A stretch of 42,651 nt of DNA from positions 1 to 42,651 of the forward strand of contig JALSSX010000224.1 of NCBI GenBank assembly GCA_026984055.1, in the 5' to 3' direction. The notes beneath the pieces were generated by a model. It searched no databases. It was given only the letters and a program-made list of their open reading frames with translations, and was not told the origin of the DNA. Positions 26,559 to 36,742 of this stretch are shown here, one piece after another. The translations under genes were made by a program, and so were the position numbers. The DNA is from Sedimenticola sp. GTDB lineage: Bacteria > Pseudomonadota > Gammaproteobacteria > Chromatiales > Chromatiaceae. Position 1 is the stretch's first letter. Every line of letters begins with the position of its first letter.

Positions 26559-28415
26559 ATGGCTCATATCCTGAGTCTGCAACAGAGGTTTTTCCCATTG
26601 GCTGAGTTTTCCGTCGGCAGTCTGGCGCTGTACAAGGTGCGTCCGGCGCGCGTGGTCGCGATCAGCGACAAGATCGAGATCGAACTGAAGGGCGGCAAGA
26701 GCAAGCGCGTGCGCGACAAGGATGTGCGGCTTCTACACCCTGGGCCCTGCCCGGCGCTGTCCGATCTGAAGGCGCGCCAGGCCGATATCGAGGAGAGTTG
26801 GGAATTGCTCGATGGCGAACAGGTGGGGCTGGCCGATCTGGCCGAACTGATCTTTGGTGAGTACACTCCGGCAACTGCGTGGTCGACTTGGCAGTATGTT
26901 GCCGATGGCTTGTATTTCGAGGGGACTCCGGAGCGTATCGTTGCCCGTCCGGCCGAGCGGATTGCCGCCGATCGCGAGGCGCGCGAGCGTAAACAGTTGG
27001 CCAAGCAGGCTTGGGACGAGATGATGGCCCGCTTGAAAACCGGTCGGATGGCGGACGCGGATCGCAAGGCGCTGGCTGAGGTCGAACGCGTCGCGCTGAA
27101 TGCCGCGACCAGCAGCCGGATCATGGAGGCGCTGGGGCAGAGTGTGTCGGCGGAGCAGGCGCATGCCTTGTTGATCCGTATCGGTTACTGGCCGCTGGAA
27201 TTCAACCCGCATCCGTTGCGTTTTGGCCTGGAGATGTCGGAGCCGGATCTGCCGGTGCCGGATCTGCCGGATGAATCACGGCGTGATCTGACCCATCTCG
27301 ATGCCTGGGCGATCGACGATGAAGGCAATACCGATCCGGACGATGCGATCAGCATCGACGGCGATCGCCTGTGGGTGCATGTCGCCGATGTCGCAGCGTT
27401 GGTCCCGCCGGACAGCGAGTTGGATCGCGAGGCGCGCGCGCGCGCCGCCAATCAATACCTGCCCGAGATCACCGTGCACATGCTGCCGGAGGCGATCACC
27501 GAACAACTCGGTATCGGTCTGAGGGAGGTCTCGCCGGCTTTGTCCATCGGCTTTCACATCGATGAGGATGGCTCGCTCAGCGATATCGAGATCACCCCGT
27601 CGCGGGTTCGTGCCAGCCGTATCAGCTATCAGCAGGCCGATCGCCGTCTCGAAGAGGACGTGTTTGCCGCGATCCGGCGGTTGACCGATCGCTATCGTGA
27701 GCGTCGCAAGCGTCAGGGCGCGGCGCGTATCGACCTGCCCGAGGTCAGCGTGCGGGTTGTCGATGGCGAGGTGGTTGTCAAGCCGCTGCCGCGCATCGCC
27801 TCGCGGGACATGGTCACTGATGCGATGTTGGCGGCTGGCGAGGCGGCGGCGCGTTTCGCGCTGGCGCATGATATCCCGGTAGCCTTCGCCACCCAGCCGC
27901 CGCCGACGAGCGAGGTGTTGCCGGAGAACAATCTGCCGGCGATGTATGCTTTTCGGCGTAACTTCAAGCCGAGCCGCTCGCAGACGCAGCCCGAGCCGCA
28001 TGCCGGGCTTGGTCTGGAGGTCTATAGCCGCACCACCAGTCCGTTGCGCCGCTATCTGGATCTGGTCACCCACCAGCAGTTGCGCGCCTTTCTGAAAGGC
28101 GAGACGCCGTTGAATCTTGCGCAACTGACTGAGCGTATCGGCGCCGCGGAGGCGGTCAGCGGCCTGATCCGCAAGGCCGAACGCTTGTCGAATACGCACT
28201 GGAAGCTGATCAAATTGCATCGCGATCCGGCATGGCGGGGCGATGCCGTTGTCGTCGAACTCAATGACAAACGCGCGACCCTGCTGGTGCCGACGCTCGC
28301 ATTGGAGGCGCGATTGCGCACGCAGAAGCCTGTGTCAACCGGTGAGGAACTGACAGTGAAGTGCCGCGAGGCGGATATTCCCGGTTTGGCGGCAAGGTTA
28401 CAGATCGTTTCATGA
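26559..28415 (+). CDS. RNase II/R-family exoribonuclease
   Basis: This 618-residue protein is of the RNB-domain (VacB/RNase II) type that degrades single-stranded RNA 3' to 5'. The N-terminal part (LALYKVRPARVVAISDKIEIELKGGKSKRVRDKDVRLLHPGP) is the form found in a distinct gammaproteobacterial group of RNB proteins rather than E. coli Rnb. The catalytic region is LDAWAIDDEGNTDPDDAISIDGDRLWVHVADVAALV with the Asp cluster, and YSRTTSPLRRYLDLVTHQQLRA is the conserved RNB end. ATG 26559 is taken, but TTG 26598 (then AEFSVGSLALYK) fits homologues better and has AGAGG upstream. mutL follows 78 bp downstream. Confidence 0.9.
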   Translation: MAHILSLQQRFFPLAEFSVGSLALYKVRPARVVAISDKIEIELKGGKSKRVRDKDVRLLHPGPCPALSDLKARQADIEESWELLDGEQVGLADLAELIFGEYTPATAWSTWQYVADGLYFEGTPERIVARPAERIAADREARERKQLAKQAWDEMMARLKTGRMADADRKALAEVERVALNAATSSRIMEALGQSVSAEQAHALLIRIGYWPLEFNPHPLRFGLEMSEPDLPVPDLPDESRRDLTHLDAWAIDDEGNTDPDDAISIDGDRLWVHVADVAALVPPDSELDREARARAANQYLPEITVHMLPEAITEQLGIGLREVSPALSIGFHIDEDGSLSDIEITPSRVRASRISYQQADRRLEEDVFAAIRRLTDRYRERRKRQGAARIDLPEVSVRVVDGEVVVKPLPRIASRDMVTDAMLAAGEAAARFALAHDIPVAFATQPPPTSEVLPENNLPAMYAFRRNFKPSRSQTQPEPHAGLGLEVYSRTTSPLRRYLDLVTHQQLRAFLKGETPLNLAQLTERIGAAEAVSGLIRKAERLSNTHWKLIKLHRDPAWRGDAVVVELNDKRATLLVPTLALEARLRTQKPVSTGEELTVKCREADIPGLAARLQIVS

Positions 28416-28493
28416 TGGCTCGTCTCCCCTGCATGAACGAACATCCGGTCCGTCGCGCCGCTGCCTCACATTCCACGCGACCGGGCTGAGACA

Positions 28494-30302
28494 ATGGGCG
28501 TCATCCAGCCATTGCCGTCTCGATTGGTCAACCAGATCGCCGCTGGCGAGGTGGTAGAGCGGCCGGCCTCGGTGGCCAAGGAACTGATCGAGAACAGCAT
28601 CGATGCTGGCGCCACGCGGATCGATGTCGAGGTTGCGCAAGGCGGCGTCAAACTACTGCGCATCCGTGACAACGGGCGCGGCATCGGACGCGATGATCTG
28701 GCATTGGCGTTGGCGCGTCACGCGACCAGCAAGCTGCGCAGCCTCGAGGAACTGGAGTGCGTCGACAGCATGGGCTTTCGTGGCGAGGCGCTGCCGTCAA
28801 TCGCCTCGGTCTCGCGTCTGACCATCAGCAGTCGCCTTGCTGACGAGGATGAAGCTTGGTTGATCCATGGCGAAACCCTGGAGATAGAACCGGCAGCCCA
28901 GCCGTCTGGCACCACCGTCGAGGTGCGCGATCTGTTCTATAACACACCGGCGCGACGCAAGTTTCTGCGCACCGAGAAGACCGAGTTCTCGCATCTGGAG
29001 CAAGTGGCGCGGCGCATGGCGTTGGCGCGACCGGATATCGGTTTCTCGCTGACACACAACGGCCGCCAAGTGTTCAACCTGACACCCGTCGACGACGTGG
29101 AGCAGCAGCCGAAACGGCTCGCGGCAGTACTCGGCAAGGCCTTCGTCGAGTCCGCCATCCCCTTTACGCGCGAGGCGGCCGGTCTGCGTTTGTATGGTTG
29201 GGTGGCAAAGCCAACCTTCTCGCGCTCGCAGGCCGATATGCAGTACTTCTATGTCAATCGTCGTTTGATCCGCGATAAGCTGGTCAGCCATGCGGTTCGC
29301 CAGGGTTATCAGGACGTGCTCTATCACGGTCGTCATCCGGCCTATGTACTCTACCTGGAGATCGACCCAGCGCTGGTCGATGTCAATGTACATCCGGCCA
29401 AGCACGAAGTGCGCTTTCGCGAATCGCGCATGGTGCATGACATAGTGTTCCGCTCACTGCACCATGCGTTGGCTGAGGCGAAGGCGGGCATGGAGAATCC
29501 GGCCGTCGATGCCGCGCCGGCCGAGGCTTCGACGCCGCCTCCGGCATTTGGCGCTTCATTGGACGATGCGCCTCGGCAACAGCCGATGCGTTTTCCGGTA
29601 CGCGAGAACCACGCGGGCTACAACCAAGCGTTTCAGCAGTATGCGGCGCCGCTGGCTGGCGCGCCTTCCTCAGTGTCGCCGGATGGCCGCGCGCCGGCCG
29701 AACGCGTGACGGAAACTATCCCGCCACTTGGCTTCGCGCTGGCGCAACTGCATGGCGTATATATCCTTGCGCAAAATGCCGAGGGTCTGGTGATTGTCGA
29801 TATGCATGCCGCGCACGAGCGCGTCACCTACGAAGGCTTCAAGCGCGCCTGGGAGGCGGATGGCATCAAATCCCAGCCGCTGTTGGTTCCGGTCAGCCTC
29901 GCGGTCAGCCCGCGCGAGGCCGATCTGGCCGAAGCGCACGCCGAGGTATTCGGTCGGCTGGGCATGGAGATCGCGCGCCTGGGCGAGGAAACCCTGGTGG
30001 TGCGCGCCTTGCCGGCGTTGCTACGTCACGCCGATGCGGAAAGACTGTTGCGCGATCTGTTGTCCGATCTGGCTGTTCATGGGCGTAGTGAGCGGCTGCG
30101 CGAGGAGATCAACCAGATACTCTCGACCATGGCTTGCCACGGCTCGGTGCGCGCCAATCGTAGTCTGAACATCGATGAGATGAACGCCCTGCTACGGGAT
30201 ATGGAAGCAACCGAGCGCAGCGGTCAATGCAATCACGGCCGTCCGACCTGGACCCGGCTCGGCCTGAGCGAGCTGGATAAGCTGTTTTTACGCGGCCAAT
30301 GA
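28494..30302 (+). CDS. mutL: DNA mismatch repair protein MutL
   Basis: MutL links MutS mismatch recognition to strand excision. The 602-residue protein has the GHKL ATPase motifs [38 protein letters not shown] and [19 protein letters not shown], a Pro/Ala-rich linker (about 335-400) and the C-terminal dimerisation domain. The C-terminal half carries an endonuclease-type motif [12 protein letters not shown] (about 436-447; the common form has Gln in place of Met) and QCNHGRPTW (Cys579), so it is likely a nicking MutL of organisms lacking MutH. The 3' end overlaps the DUF455 gene by 4 nt. miaA, the usual next gene, is absent. Confidence 0.95.
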   Translation: MGVIQPLPSRLVNQIAAGEVVERPASVAKELIENSIDAGATRIDVEVAQGGVKLLRIRDNGRGIGRDDLALALARHATSKLRSLEELECVDSMGFRGEALPSIASVSRLTISSRLADEDEAWLIHGETLEIEPAAQPSGTTVEVRDLFYNTPARRKFLRTEKTEFSHLEQVARRMALARPDIGFSLTHNGRQVFNLTPVDDVEQQPKRLAAVLGKAFVESAIPFTREAAGLRLYGWVAKPTFSRSQADMQYFYVNRRLIRDKLVSHAVRQGYQDVLYHGRHPAYVLYLEIDPALVDVNVHPAKHEVRFRESRMVHDIVFRSLHHALAEAKAGMENPAVDAAPAEASTPPPAFGASLDDAPRQQPMRFPVRENHAGYNQAFQQYAAPLAGAPSSVSPDGRAPAERVTETIPPLGFALAQLHGVYILAQNAEGLVIVDMHAAHERVTYEGFKRAWEADGIKSQPLLVPVSLAVSPREADLAEAHAEVFGRLGMEIARLGEETLVVRALPALLRHADAERLLRDLLSDLAVHGRSERLREEINQILSTMACHGSVRANRSLNIDEMNALLRDMEATERSGQCNHGRPTWTRLGLSELDKLFLRGQ

Positions 30303-31107
30303 GTAGACGTAACCTGCATCCACTGGCGTTGGCGGTGTTGCTGGAACGGGATGTCGCGCGGAAATGTCATCTTGTCGCCGAGCTGCGGCGTGCGTGGCAT
30401 GCTGGAGAATTAGTCAGTGAGTCGGCCAAAGCGCCGGACATCACCACACCCGGCCGTCCCGCCTTGCCGGAGTTGGTCAACCCCCGTCAACTGCCGCGTC
30501 GGCGTCTTGGCAGCGAGGCGGGACGCCTGTCGATGATCCATGCGATCGCGCATATCGAATTCAATGCCATCAATCTTGCGGTCGACGCAGTAACTCGATA
30601 TCCCGGCATGCCGTCCGGGTTTTACACGGACTGGATCGACGTGGCCGCCGACGAGGCGCGGCATTTCGAACTGTTGCGGGCGCGGCTGGCCGAGGCGGGG
30701 GCCGTCTATGGTGACTTTCCCGCGCATGACGGACTCTGGGACATGGCGCTGCGCACGCGTCATGATCCACTCGCGCGCATGGCGTTGGTGCCTCGGGTCA
30801 TGGAAGCACGCGGCCTGGATGTCACGCCAGGAATCATGCGTAAGTTCAGCGGTATCGGCGACCATGCCACGGTAGCGGTGTTGGAGCTCATTCTGCGCGA
30901 GGAGGTCGCTCATGTCGAGGCTGGTCGCGTTGGCTTCGCCATCTATGCCGGCAGCGTGGTCTGGAACCGGAAGCGACCTATTTCAGTCTGTTACGTGAAT
31001 ACCTGCGCGGCGAAATCCGCTGTCCGCTGCATCATGCCGCGAGGCGCGAGGCCGGGTTTAGCGAAAATGAGTTGAAGAAGCTAGAAGAGCTATGCGTAAA
31101 GCACTGA
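30299..31107 (+). pseudogene. DUF455 ferritin-like protein, frameshifted near the 3' end
   Basis: The protein is a DUF455 (COG2833) member with a four-helix ferritin-like core. Carboxylate/His motifs are AHIEFNAINLA, DEARHFELL, RVMEARGLDVTPG and REEVAHVEAG, consistent with a di-metal site; the activity is unknown. As given, the frame changes after VEAG (30923-30925) and ends aberrantly at 31075. Adding one base restores SRWLRHLCRQRGLEPEATYF, SLLREYLRGEIRCPLHHAAR and a stop at 31107, about 269 residues in all, typical of the family. It overlaps mutL by 4 nt and the next gene by 16 nt, so it is operon-coupled. The shift may be a sequencing error. Confidence 0.85.
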
Positions 31108-31838
31108 CTTTTATATTTTTTATCGTTTTCTATCCGCAAAATCTCTGGGCGGTGAAGGCCGATGTGCTGGCGTATCGCGTGCAGGAATCCGGCAGTGAAC
31201 CCTACACCTCGCGTTTCCTGGTCACGCCGCGCTGGCTGCGCCTCGATCAAGGCGAGGGTACCGATGGCTATCTGCTCTACGACCGCGAAAAGCAGATTAT
31301 CCACGATGTGTCGGACGCGGACAGAACGGTTCTGGAGATCGACGCGCCCGCTGGGCGACGCGGTGGCCAGCCGGCCGGACTTCGATTGAGCGTAACACCG
31401 GTTGCCGAACCGGGCGGTCCGTCGATTCGAGGGATCAAGCCACGACATTATCGCTTGCGCGTAAACGGAAAGGATTGCCAGGAGATCGTTGTGTTGCCCG
31501 ATGCGATGTCGAATGCGGTTGGCGCATGGCGGGAGTTTTCATCCCGCCTGGCCGATCAGCAATGGACGACATTGGCCAACATGCCCGCGGGCAGCCAAAG
31601 CGAATGCGACCTGGTGACGCATGTGTATGCGCCGAATCGGGGCTTAAGTCTGGGCTTGCCGGTGTATTGGCATATCCCGGACAAGGACCGCGCGTTGCAG
31701 AACTACGCCAGCGGTCGCCACGTGGCCGATGCGCTGTTCACGCTGCCCAAGGGTTATCGACGTATCGGCTTGCCGACCGCTGGGGAGCGTCATCCCAGCC
31801 GAAAGGATACTTCGATCCAGGGTGACAGTCGCCCATGA
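31092..31838 (+). CDS. Unknown exported protein, 248 aa
   Basis: I do not recognise a family. A signal peptide (MRKALTFIFFIVFYPQNLWA) is followed by a beta-rich protein with VLAYRVQESGSEPYTSRFLVTPRWLRLDQGEG, YLLYDREKQIIHDVSDADRTVLEID and a later pair of Cys (KDCQEIVV, SECDLVTH), probably a periplasmic disulfide. The first part resembles periplasmic or outer-membrane-associated proteins that fold as LolA-like half barrels, but this is only an impression. Its start lies inside the restored end of the DUF455 gene, which supports co-transcription with mutL. Confidence 0.78.
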   Translation: MRKALTFIFFIVFYPQNLWAVKADVLAYRVQESGSEPYTSRFLVTPRWLRLDQGEGTDGYLLYDREKQIIHDVSDADRTVLEIDAPAGRRGGQPAGLRLSVTPVAEPGGPSIRGIKPRHYRLRVNGKDCQEIVVLPDAMSNAVGAWREFSSRLADQQWTTLANMPAGSQSECDLVTHVYAPNRGLSLGLPVYWHIPDKDRALQNYASGRHVADALFTLPKGYRRIGLPTAGERHPSRKDTSIQGDSRP

Positions 31839-31851
31839 GGGACCCGGCGGA

Positions 31852-32919
31852 TCAAGGCGAAACGGTGATGCCGACGGAAAGCATCGCGCTGCTTTCGGCG
31901 TCGAAACTGTAGCCATCCGCGACGATGTTGGTGATGCGCAGTCGATAGTTGCCGGTCATGATCGCCGGCACCCGCATGTCGGCGAACCATTTCCAACTGC
32001 TGGGATCGATATGGCGGCTCTGCTCCACTTCGCTGCCATCCGGCATGGTCCAGACGCAATGCACGGTGACATCCTTCAGCGTGCGGTTGATTTCGTCTTT
32101 TATCCAAATCATGGCGGTTACCCGGCTGGAATTCAGCCCCCAGAGCGGTCGATAGGCGCGCATCGAGATGCGATCGACATGCAGGCAGCGGGAGGTACAG
32201 GGCACGTCTTGCGAGTTGACGGTGATTGCAATACGCTGACTAACGCTGCCGCCTTGGTCGTCGGTCACGGTGAGCACGGCATCGTAGATGCCGGGCGTCG
32301 TGTACGTGTGGGAGGCGTCGGCGGCATCGGCGCTGGCGCCGTCACCAAAATCCCAGTGATAGGCGACGATGGCACCATCCGGGTCGTTAGACGAAGAACC
32401 GCTCAGATTGACCGTCAACGGCGCTCCACCGCTGGTGATGTCCGCATTTGGCACGGCGATCGGCAGAATGTTGTCGGGGTTGACCAGCGCCAACGAGGTT
32501 TCGAGGGCGCCGCTCGAGGCCGAATCGAAATCATAACCGGCCTTCCTGACGTCGATGATGCTGAATCGATACTGTCCATAGTCACCCAGGGTATGCAGGC
32601 GAAACTCGACACGCAGGCGATTTCCCACCACGGCGTACTGGTCGAAGGTGGAACCGTTTGGGCGCGTCCATAACCCATGCACGATAGCGCCACGTGCGCT
32701 GCTGGCGTTACCGGCCTGGTCTAATACCCGGGCCTGTGCGGTGATACGTGTCAGTCCGTGGCCAAGAGAGGCTGCGCTCAGCTGGATTCCGGGTATATGC
32801 AGGCAGTTGCCCACGCATGCCAGGGTGGCGGCGGATATAGGGAAAGCTGGCAAGAGAAAAAGTAGAAAAAAGGTGGCGCGTAGCAGCTTGTTCGAACGGT
32901 CTGTCGAGCGTAAATTCAT
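31852..32919 (-). CDS. Secreted PKD-domain protein with duplicated flanking domains
   Basis: This 355-residue protein has a signal peptide (residues 1-30, ending FPISA), a first domain (about 35-147) starting CVGNCLHIPGIQ and ending AGYDFDSASS, a PKD domain (about 152-236: SGSSSNDPDGAIVAYHWDFG, HTYTTPGIYDAVLTVTDDQG), and a second domain (about 241-353) starting CTSRCLHVDRIS and ending DGYSFDAESS. The outer domains are clearly copies of each other: each has C-x3-CLH, W-T-x-P-(N/D)-G-S and a Tyr-x-Phe-Asp end. PKD domains often mediate protein or polysaccharide binding outside the cell. It is convergent with the unknown exported protein at 31092. Confidence 0.85.
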   Translation of the reverse strand: MNLRSTDRSNKLLRATFFLLFLLPAFPISAATLACVGNCLHIPGIQLSAASLGHGLTRITAQARVLDQAGNASSARGAIVHGLWTRPNGSTFDQYAVVGNRLRVEFRLHTLGDYGQYRFSIIDVRKAGYDFDSASSGALETSLALVNPDNILPIAVPNADITSGGAPLTVNLSGSSSNDPDGAIVAYHWDFGDGASADAADASHTYTTPGIYDAVLTVTDDQGGSVSQRIAITVNSQDVPCTSRCLHVDRISMRAYRPLWGLNSSRVTAMIWIKDEINRTLKDVTVHCVWTMPDGSEVEQSRHIDPSSWKWFADMRVPAIMTGNYRLRITNIVADGYSFDAESSAMLSVGITVSP

Positions 32920-33165
32920 TGTTATCGTCCTCTATCGATACAGCGAGATCGTCATGGAAGTCGCAGGAAGCTCCTGCCACACAAAATCCTAGCCCGTTTA
33001 ACTTAAGTCAAACTTAGTTACGGGACGCCAAATGGATGCTTTGTGACATATGTGGGGCATTTGTTTCTAAAGTGTGAACTCTACCTATGTTTTGTTCATT
33101 CTTACGAATTATAGTCCTAATACGATTTCCTTGGGTAGTACCGGCATCGTGCCGATCAACGGTGC
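32920..33165. other. Intergenic, divergent promoters
   Basis: This is an AT-rich gap of about 280 bp to the cysS start, between the divergent PKD-protein and cysS genes. CCCGT...ACGGG (about 32994-33024) can form a weak hairpin around an AT-rich centre. No gene is seen. Confidence 0.35.
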
Positions 33166-33171
33166 TAGAAT
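33163..33171 (+). promoter_or_regulatory. Extended -10 promoter of cysS
   Basis: TGCTAGAAT lies about 31 bp before the cysS start and is the same word seen before the thioredoxin gene. No good -35 box is seen, which is common for extended -10 promoters. Confidence 0.5.
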
Positions 33172-33201
33172 GCGGATATTTTTGGGCTTGGTGACACACA
33201 C

Positions 33202-34584
33202 ATGCTGAAGATCCATAATGACCTCACTCGCGTCAAGGAGACGTTCGTCCCGATTCAACCGGGGAAAGTGCGCATGTACGTGTGCGGCATGACGGTCTAT
33301 GACTATTGTCATCTGGGACACGCGCGGGTGATGGTGGTATTCGATATCGTCTATCGTTATCTGAGGTTTCTTGGTTACGATGTCACCTACGTGCGTAACA
33401 TCACCGATATCGACGACAAAATCATTCAACGTGCGAATGAGAAAGGTGAGTCTTTCCAGTCGCTTACGCGGCGTTTTATCGATGCGATGCACACAGATGC
33501 CGATGCCCTTGGCGTGTTGCGGCCGGATGCCGAACCACGCGCGACCGATCATATCGACGAGATCGTTGCAATGATCGCGAGCTTGATCGACAACGGGCAC
33601 GCCTATGTCGCAACAACCGGCGATGTCTATTATGCGGTTGGCAGCTTCCCGGGCTATGGAAGACTCTCCGGCAAGAGTATCGAGGATCTGCGCGCTGGCG
33701 CGCGCGTCGCGGTGGGCGAGGACAAGAAGGATCCGCTGGATTTTGCCCTGTGGAAGTCGGCAAAGCCGGATGAGCCGAGCTGGGATTCACCATGGGGAAA
33801 GGGGCGGCCGGGCTGGCACATCGAATGCTCGGCGATGTCTACCCGTGAGTTGGGTAACCATTTCGATATCCACGGAGGCGGCGCTGACCTTACCTTTCCG
33901 CATCACGAGAACGAGATCGCCCAATCCGAGGGCGCAACCTGTGAAAAGTTCGTCAACTATTGGATGCACAACGGTTTCGTGCGCATCAACGATGAAAAGA
34001 TGTCGAAGTCCCTGGGCAATTTCTTCACGGTGCGTGAGATACTCGATCGCTACGATGCGGAAACTGTGCGCTATTTCATCATGACCAGCCAGTACCGCAG
34101 TCCGTTGCACTACGACGATGCACATCTGGACAATGCGCGCGCTGCGCTGGCGCGTTTCTATACCGCGTTGCGCGGTCTGCCGGATGCTGAACCCGGTGGC
34201 GCGGAGGAGATCGTGGAGCGGTTTCATGCCGCGATGCGAGATGACTTCAACACGCCCGAGGCGTTGGCGGCCTTGTTCGATCTGGCGCGGGCGATCAACA
34301 GGGCGCGCGATGCCAATCCAGACGCCGCCGCGTCAATGGCCGGCAGATTGCGGCAACTTGGCGGCGTACTCGGGTTTCTGCAATCTGACGCAGAGACTTG
34401 GCTGCGTGGCGGAAAGCCGTCCGGCGGTCTCGACGACGATCGTATCGAGGCATTGATTGCGCGGCGCCTGGCCGCGCGCAAGGAGAAGGACTGGGTCGAG
34501 GCGGACCGGATTCGCGATCAGTTGCTGGAGCAGGGCATCCTGCTGGAGGATGCTGGCGGCACGACGAGCTGGCGGCGTCATTAG
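33202..34584 (+). CDS. cysS: Cysteinyl-tRNA synthetase
   Basis: CysS charges tRNA-Cys with cysteine. The 460-residue class I synthetase has [18 protein letters not shown] with the zinc Cys and the HLGH form of [17 protein letters not shown], and the KMSKS loop [15 protein letters not shown]. The C-terminal part ends with the tRNA anticodon-binding region ([20 protein letters not shown]). Length and motifs are normal. The next gene begins 14 bp downstream on the same strand, so the polysaccharide block may share its transcript. Confidence 0.96.
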   Translation: MLKIHNDLTRVKETFVPIQPGKVRMYVCGMTVYDYCHLGHARVMVVFDIVYRYLRFLGYDVTYVRNITDIDDKIIQRANEKGESFQSLTRRFIDAMHTDADALGVLRPDAEPRATDHIDEIVAMIASLIDNGHAYVATTGDVYYAVGSFPGYGRLSGKSIEDLRAGARVAVGEDKKDPLDFALWKSAKPDEPSWDSPWGKGRPGWHIECSAMSTRELGNHFDIHGGGADLTFPHHENEIAQSEGATCEKFVNYWMHNGFVRINDEKMSKSLGNFFTVREILDRYDAETVRYFIMTSQYRSPLHYDDAHLDNARAALARFYTALRGLPDAEPGGAEEIVERFHAAMRDDFNTPEALAALFDLARAINRARDANPDAAASMAGRLRQLGGVLGFLQSDAETWLRGGKPSGGLDDDRIEALIARRLAARKEKDWVEADRIRDQLLEQGILLEDAGGTTSWRRH

Positions 34585-34598
34585 CCGGCGGCGCGAAC

Positions 34599-35420
34599 AT
34601 GACGCGAGATGAAGCATCCTTCAATGCACGTTGGTGGCGGGTGCCGGTGGTGATCTTGCTAGGCGTGGCCGCGTTGGTTGCGCTATCCAGCGGCATCGCG
34701 AGTCTTTTGAGCGTGGGACCGCGTGGCCTGCTGGAACGTTGGGACAGCAGTGGCGGGGTCGGTTCGGCGGCGGAATGGCGGGGCGCCATGCGCCTGCTGG
34801 ATCTGGCGGCCAAGCTGAATCCCCTCGATGCTTCCATTCCGTTCGATCAAGGGCGCTTTCATCATTGGCGCGCGGCGGAGTTCGATCTGCTCGACGCGCG
34901 CCGGCACCGTGAATTGGTGCTCGCCGAGCGCGACTACCGGCGGGCATTGTCGCTACGACCGAAATGGGCGTTGGCCTGGGTGTATCTGGCCGATGTCTTG
35001 ACGCTTGACCGACGGCTGTCGAAGGGTGGCTTGGCGGCATTACGCGAGGTGCTGGCGATCGATCCCTACGGTACCTACGCCACGCAGCGGGCCTTGGAAC
35101 TGAGCGCAATGGGCTGGCGGCTGCTGTCCGCCGATGAACGTTGCCGCATCGCTGGTATCATCGCCTATCGGGACGCCTGGAAGGGTAGTTGGTCGTCCAT
35201 TGACGACGATGCGCGTGAAAGGGTGATGCGCCATCTGCCGAAGGGCGCCCTGGATGCGCGACGCTTGGCGGGCATAACCGCCTGGCTGGTCACGTGGCAA
35301 CAGCGCTACAACGCCGCCTCGTTCATCGACAAGCTGCGCATCGGCTTTGCGCGCCGCGAGCGCTTTCTGGATGAACGCTATTGTTCGACGCGGAGACTGT
35401 CCGATGCCGAAAACCGATGA
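34599..35420 (+). CDS. Membrane-anchored TPR-like protein of polysaccharide locus
   Basis: This 273-residue protein has one N-terminal membrane helix (about residues 13-37, VPVVILLGVAALVALSSGIA), then a periplasmic helical part with TPR-like pairs (AMRLLDLAAKLNPLDASIPFD; LAERDYRRALSLRPKWALAW) and a longer helical tail. The placement directly before a Wzy/WaaL-type gene, with a 17-nt overlap, suggests a role in polysaccharide assembly or chain control. I cannot give a family name with confidence. ATG 34599 (MTRDEASFNARW) is the first start after cysS; the frame is open upstream inside cysS but that is a shadow. Confidence 0.78.
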   Translation: MTRDEASFNARWWRVPVVILLGVAALVALSSGIASLLSVGPRGLLERWDSSGGVGSAAEWRGAMRLLDLAAKLNPLDASIPFDQGRFHHWRAAEFDLLDARRHRELVLAERDYRRALSLRPKWALAWVYLADVLTLDRRLSKGGLAALREVLAIDPYGTYATQRALELSAMGWRLLSADERCRIAGIIAYRDAWKGSWSSIDDDARERVMRHLPKGALDARRLAGITAWLVTWQQRYNAASFIDKLRIGFARRERFLDERYCSTRRLSDAENR

Positions 35421-36729
35421 CCGCCACGCGATCTGGCTGCTGCTTGGGCTGCTGTTCGCGATGCCGTTTCCATTGGGCGCGAATCGGCCGGCGATCTGGT
35501 GGTTCTTCGAACTGGCGTTGATTCTGCTGGCTGCCTGGATTCCATTGCGTCGCATGGAGCTGCTCCAGCGGGTCATGGCCTCTGGCGATGCTTTTCGCTG
35601 GCTATTGCCAGCATGTCTTCTGTGGCTGGTATTGCAGATCGTGCTCGGCTTGTTCGCGCCCGGCGTCAATCTGAATCGGAATGCACTCGTCGGTGCCGAA
35701 CTGCTTGCGCTCACTGGGTTTTGCGTGCTGTTCGTCAGCTTCATGCTGTTTCGTTCCTCCGATGACATGCGCGCTTTTGCCTGGATGCTGGTCGTGCTCG
35801 GTGGCGCGCAGGCGGTCATCGGGCTGCTTACCTACAATGATCTTTCGCTCGGCATCTGGGGCGGGCGATCCGATGGCTTCTTCACGGCGAAGGGGACTTA
35901 TCCAAACTACAACCATTTCGCCGGTCTGCTGGAGATGTGCCTGCCTTTTAGCGTGGTTACCCTTGTACGGCAGTTCGTCGATGGCCGGCTGTTCATCTCT
36001 TTTCGCGGTTTGGCGAGCATCGCCGCGGTGTTGCTGATGCTCGTCGCGCTGGTCCTGAGTGGCTCGCGCGCTGGCGTGATGGCTTTCTTCGTCGCCAGCG
36101 GGATGGTTATTCCCTTGTGGGTCCGCGCTTATCGACAACGTCATTCCGCGAAGACAGGTGGGCGCCGTTGGCTTTTCCTCGCAGGCGCCGTGGTTTCGAT
36201 CAGCTTGCTGGTGGCGTTGTTTCAGGGTGATCTGCTCTACCGCTTGGCGACCCGGGGGAGTAATTCGATTCGTCCGGCATTGTGGGGCGATATGATCGCG
36301 GCGTTCCATCGGCACCCCTGGCTGGGGAATGGGGCGGGGGTCTTCGGTGATATTGCCCCGTTGTACAAGAGCTGGCTGTTGTCGATGCTGGATTTTCGCT
36401 ATGCGCATAACGACTATCTCTCCTGGCTGATCGAGAATGGTCTGCCGATGACCTTGCTGCTATTGCTGATCGTCGCGTATCCGGCTTGGCGCTTGGCGCG
36501 TTACCTGTGGCGTGGCGAACAGTCGATCGCGCGCTGGCTTTATGGTGTGGCGGCGCTCTGGGCGTTGTTCGGCCTGGGTATCCATGCTGTGTTTGATTTC
36601 AACTTCCATATTCCCGCCAACGCGGCCTTGTTCATGGCCATCCTGGGCATCGGAATGAGCCTGAGCCATGGATGGCGCAAGGCGCCACGTGGACGTCGGC
36701 GCCGGGCCGTCCCCGCAGAAGACGCCTGA
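35404..36729 (+). CDS. O-antigen ligase/polymerase family protein (Wzy_C/WaaL type), first copy
   Basis: This 441-residue integral membrane protein has about 11-12 hydrophobic segments and a large periplasmic loop with RPALWGDMIAAFHRHPWLGNGAGVF and the end motif AHNDYLSWLIENGLP, both typical of the Wzy_C domain. Such proteins polymerise repeat units on undecaprenyl diphosphate or ligate glycans to lipid A or proteins; sequence alone does not separate these roles. ATG 35404 overlaps the preceding gene. A basic tail (APRGRRRRAVPAEDA) ends the protein. Confidence 0.88.
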   Translation: MPKTDDRHAIWLLLGLLFAMPFPLGANRPAIWWFFELALILLAAWIPLRRMELLQRVMASGDAFRWLLPACLLWLVLQIVLGLFAPGVNLNRNALVGAELLALTGFCVLFVSFMLFRSSDDMRAFAWMLVVLGGAQAVIGLLTYNDLSLGIWGGRSDGFFTAKGTYPNYNHFAGLLEMCLPFSVVTLVRQFVDGRLFISFRGLASIAAVLLMLVALVLSGSRAGVMAFFVASGMVIPLWVRAYRQRHSAKTGGRRWLFLAGAVVSISLLVALFQGDLLYRLATRGSNSIRPALWGDMIAAFHRHPWLGNGAGVFGDIAPLYKSWLLSMLDFRYAHNDYLSWLIENGLPMTLLLLLIVAYPAWRLARYLWRGEQSIARWLYGVAALWALFGLGIHAVFDFNFHIPANAALFMAILGIGMSLSHGWRKAPRGRRRRAVPAEDA

Positions 36730-36742
36730 GCACCGGCCGAGC

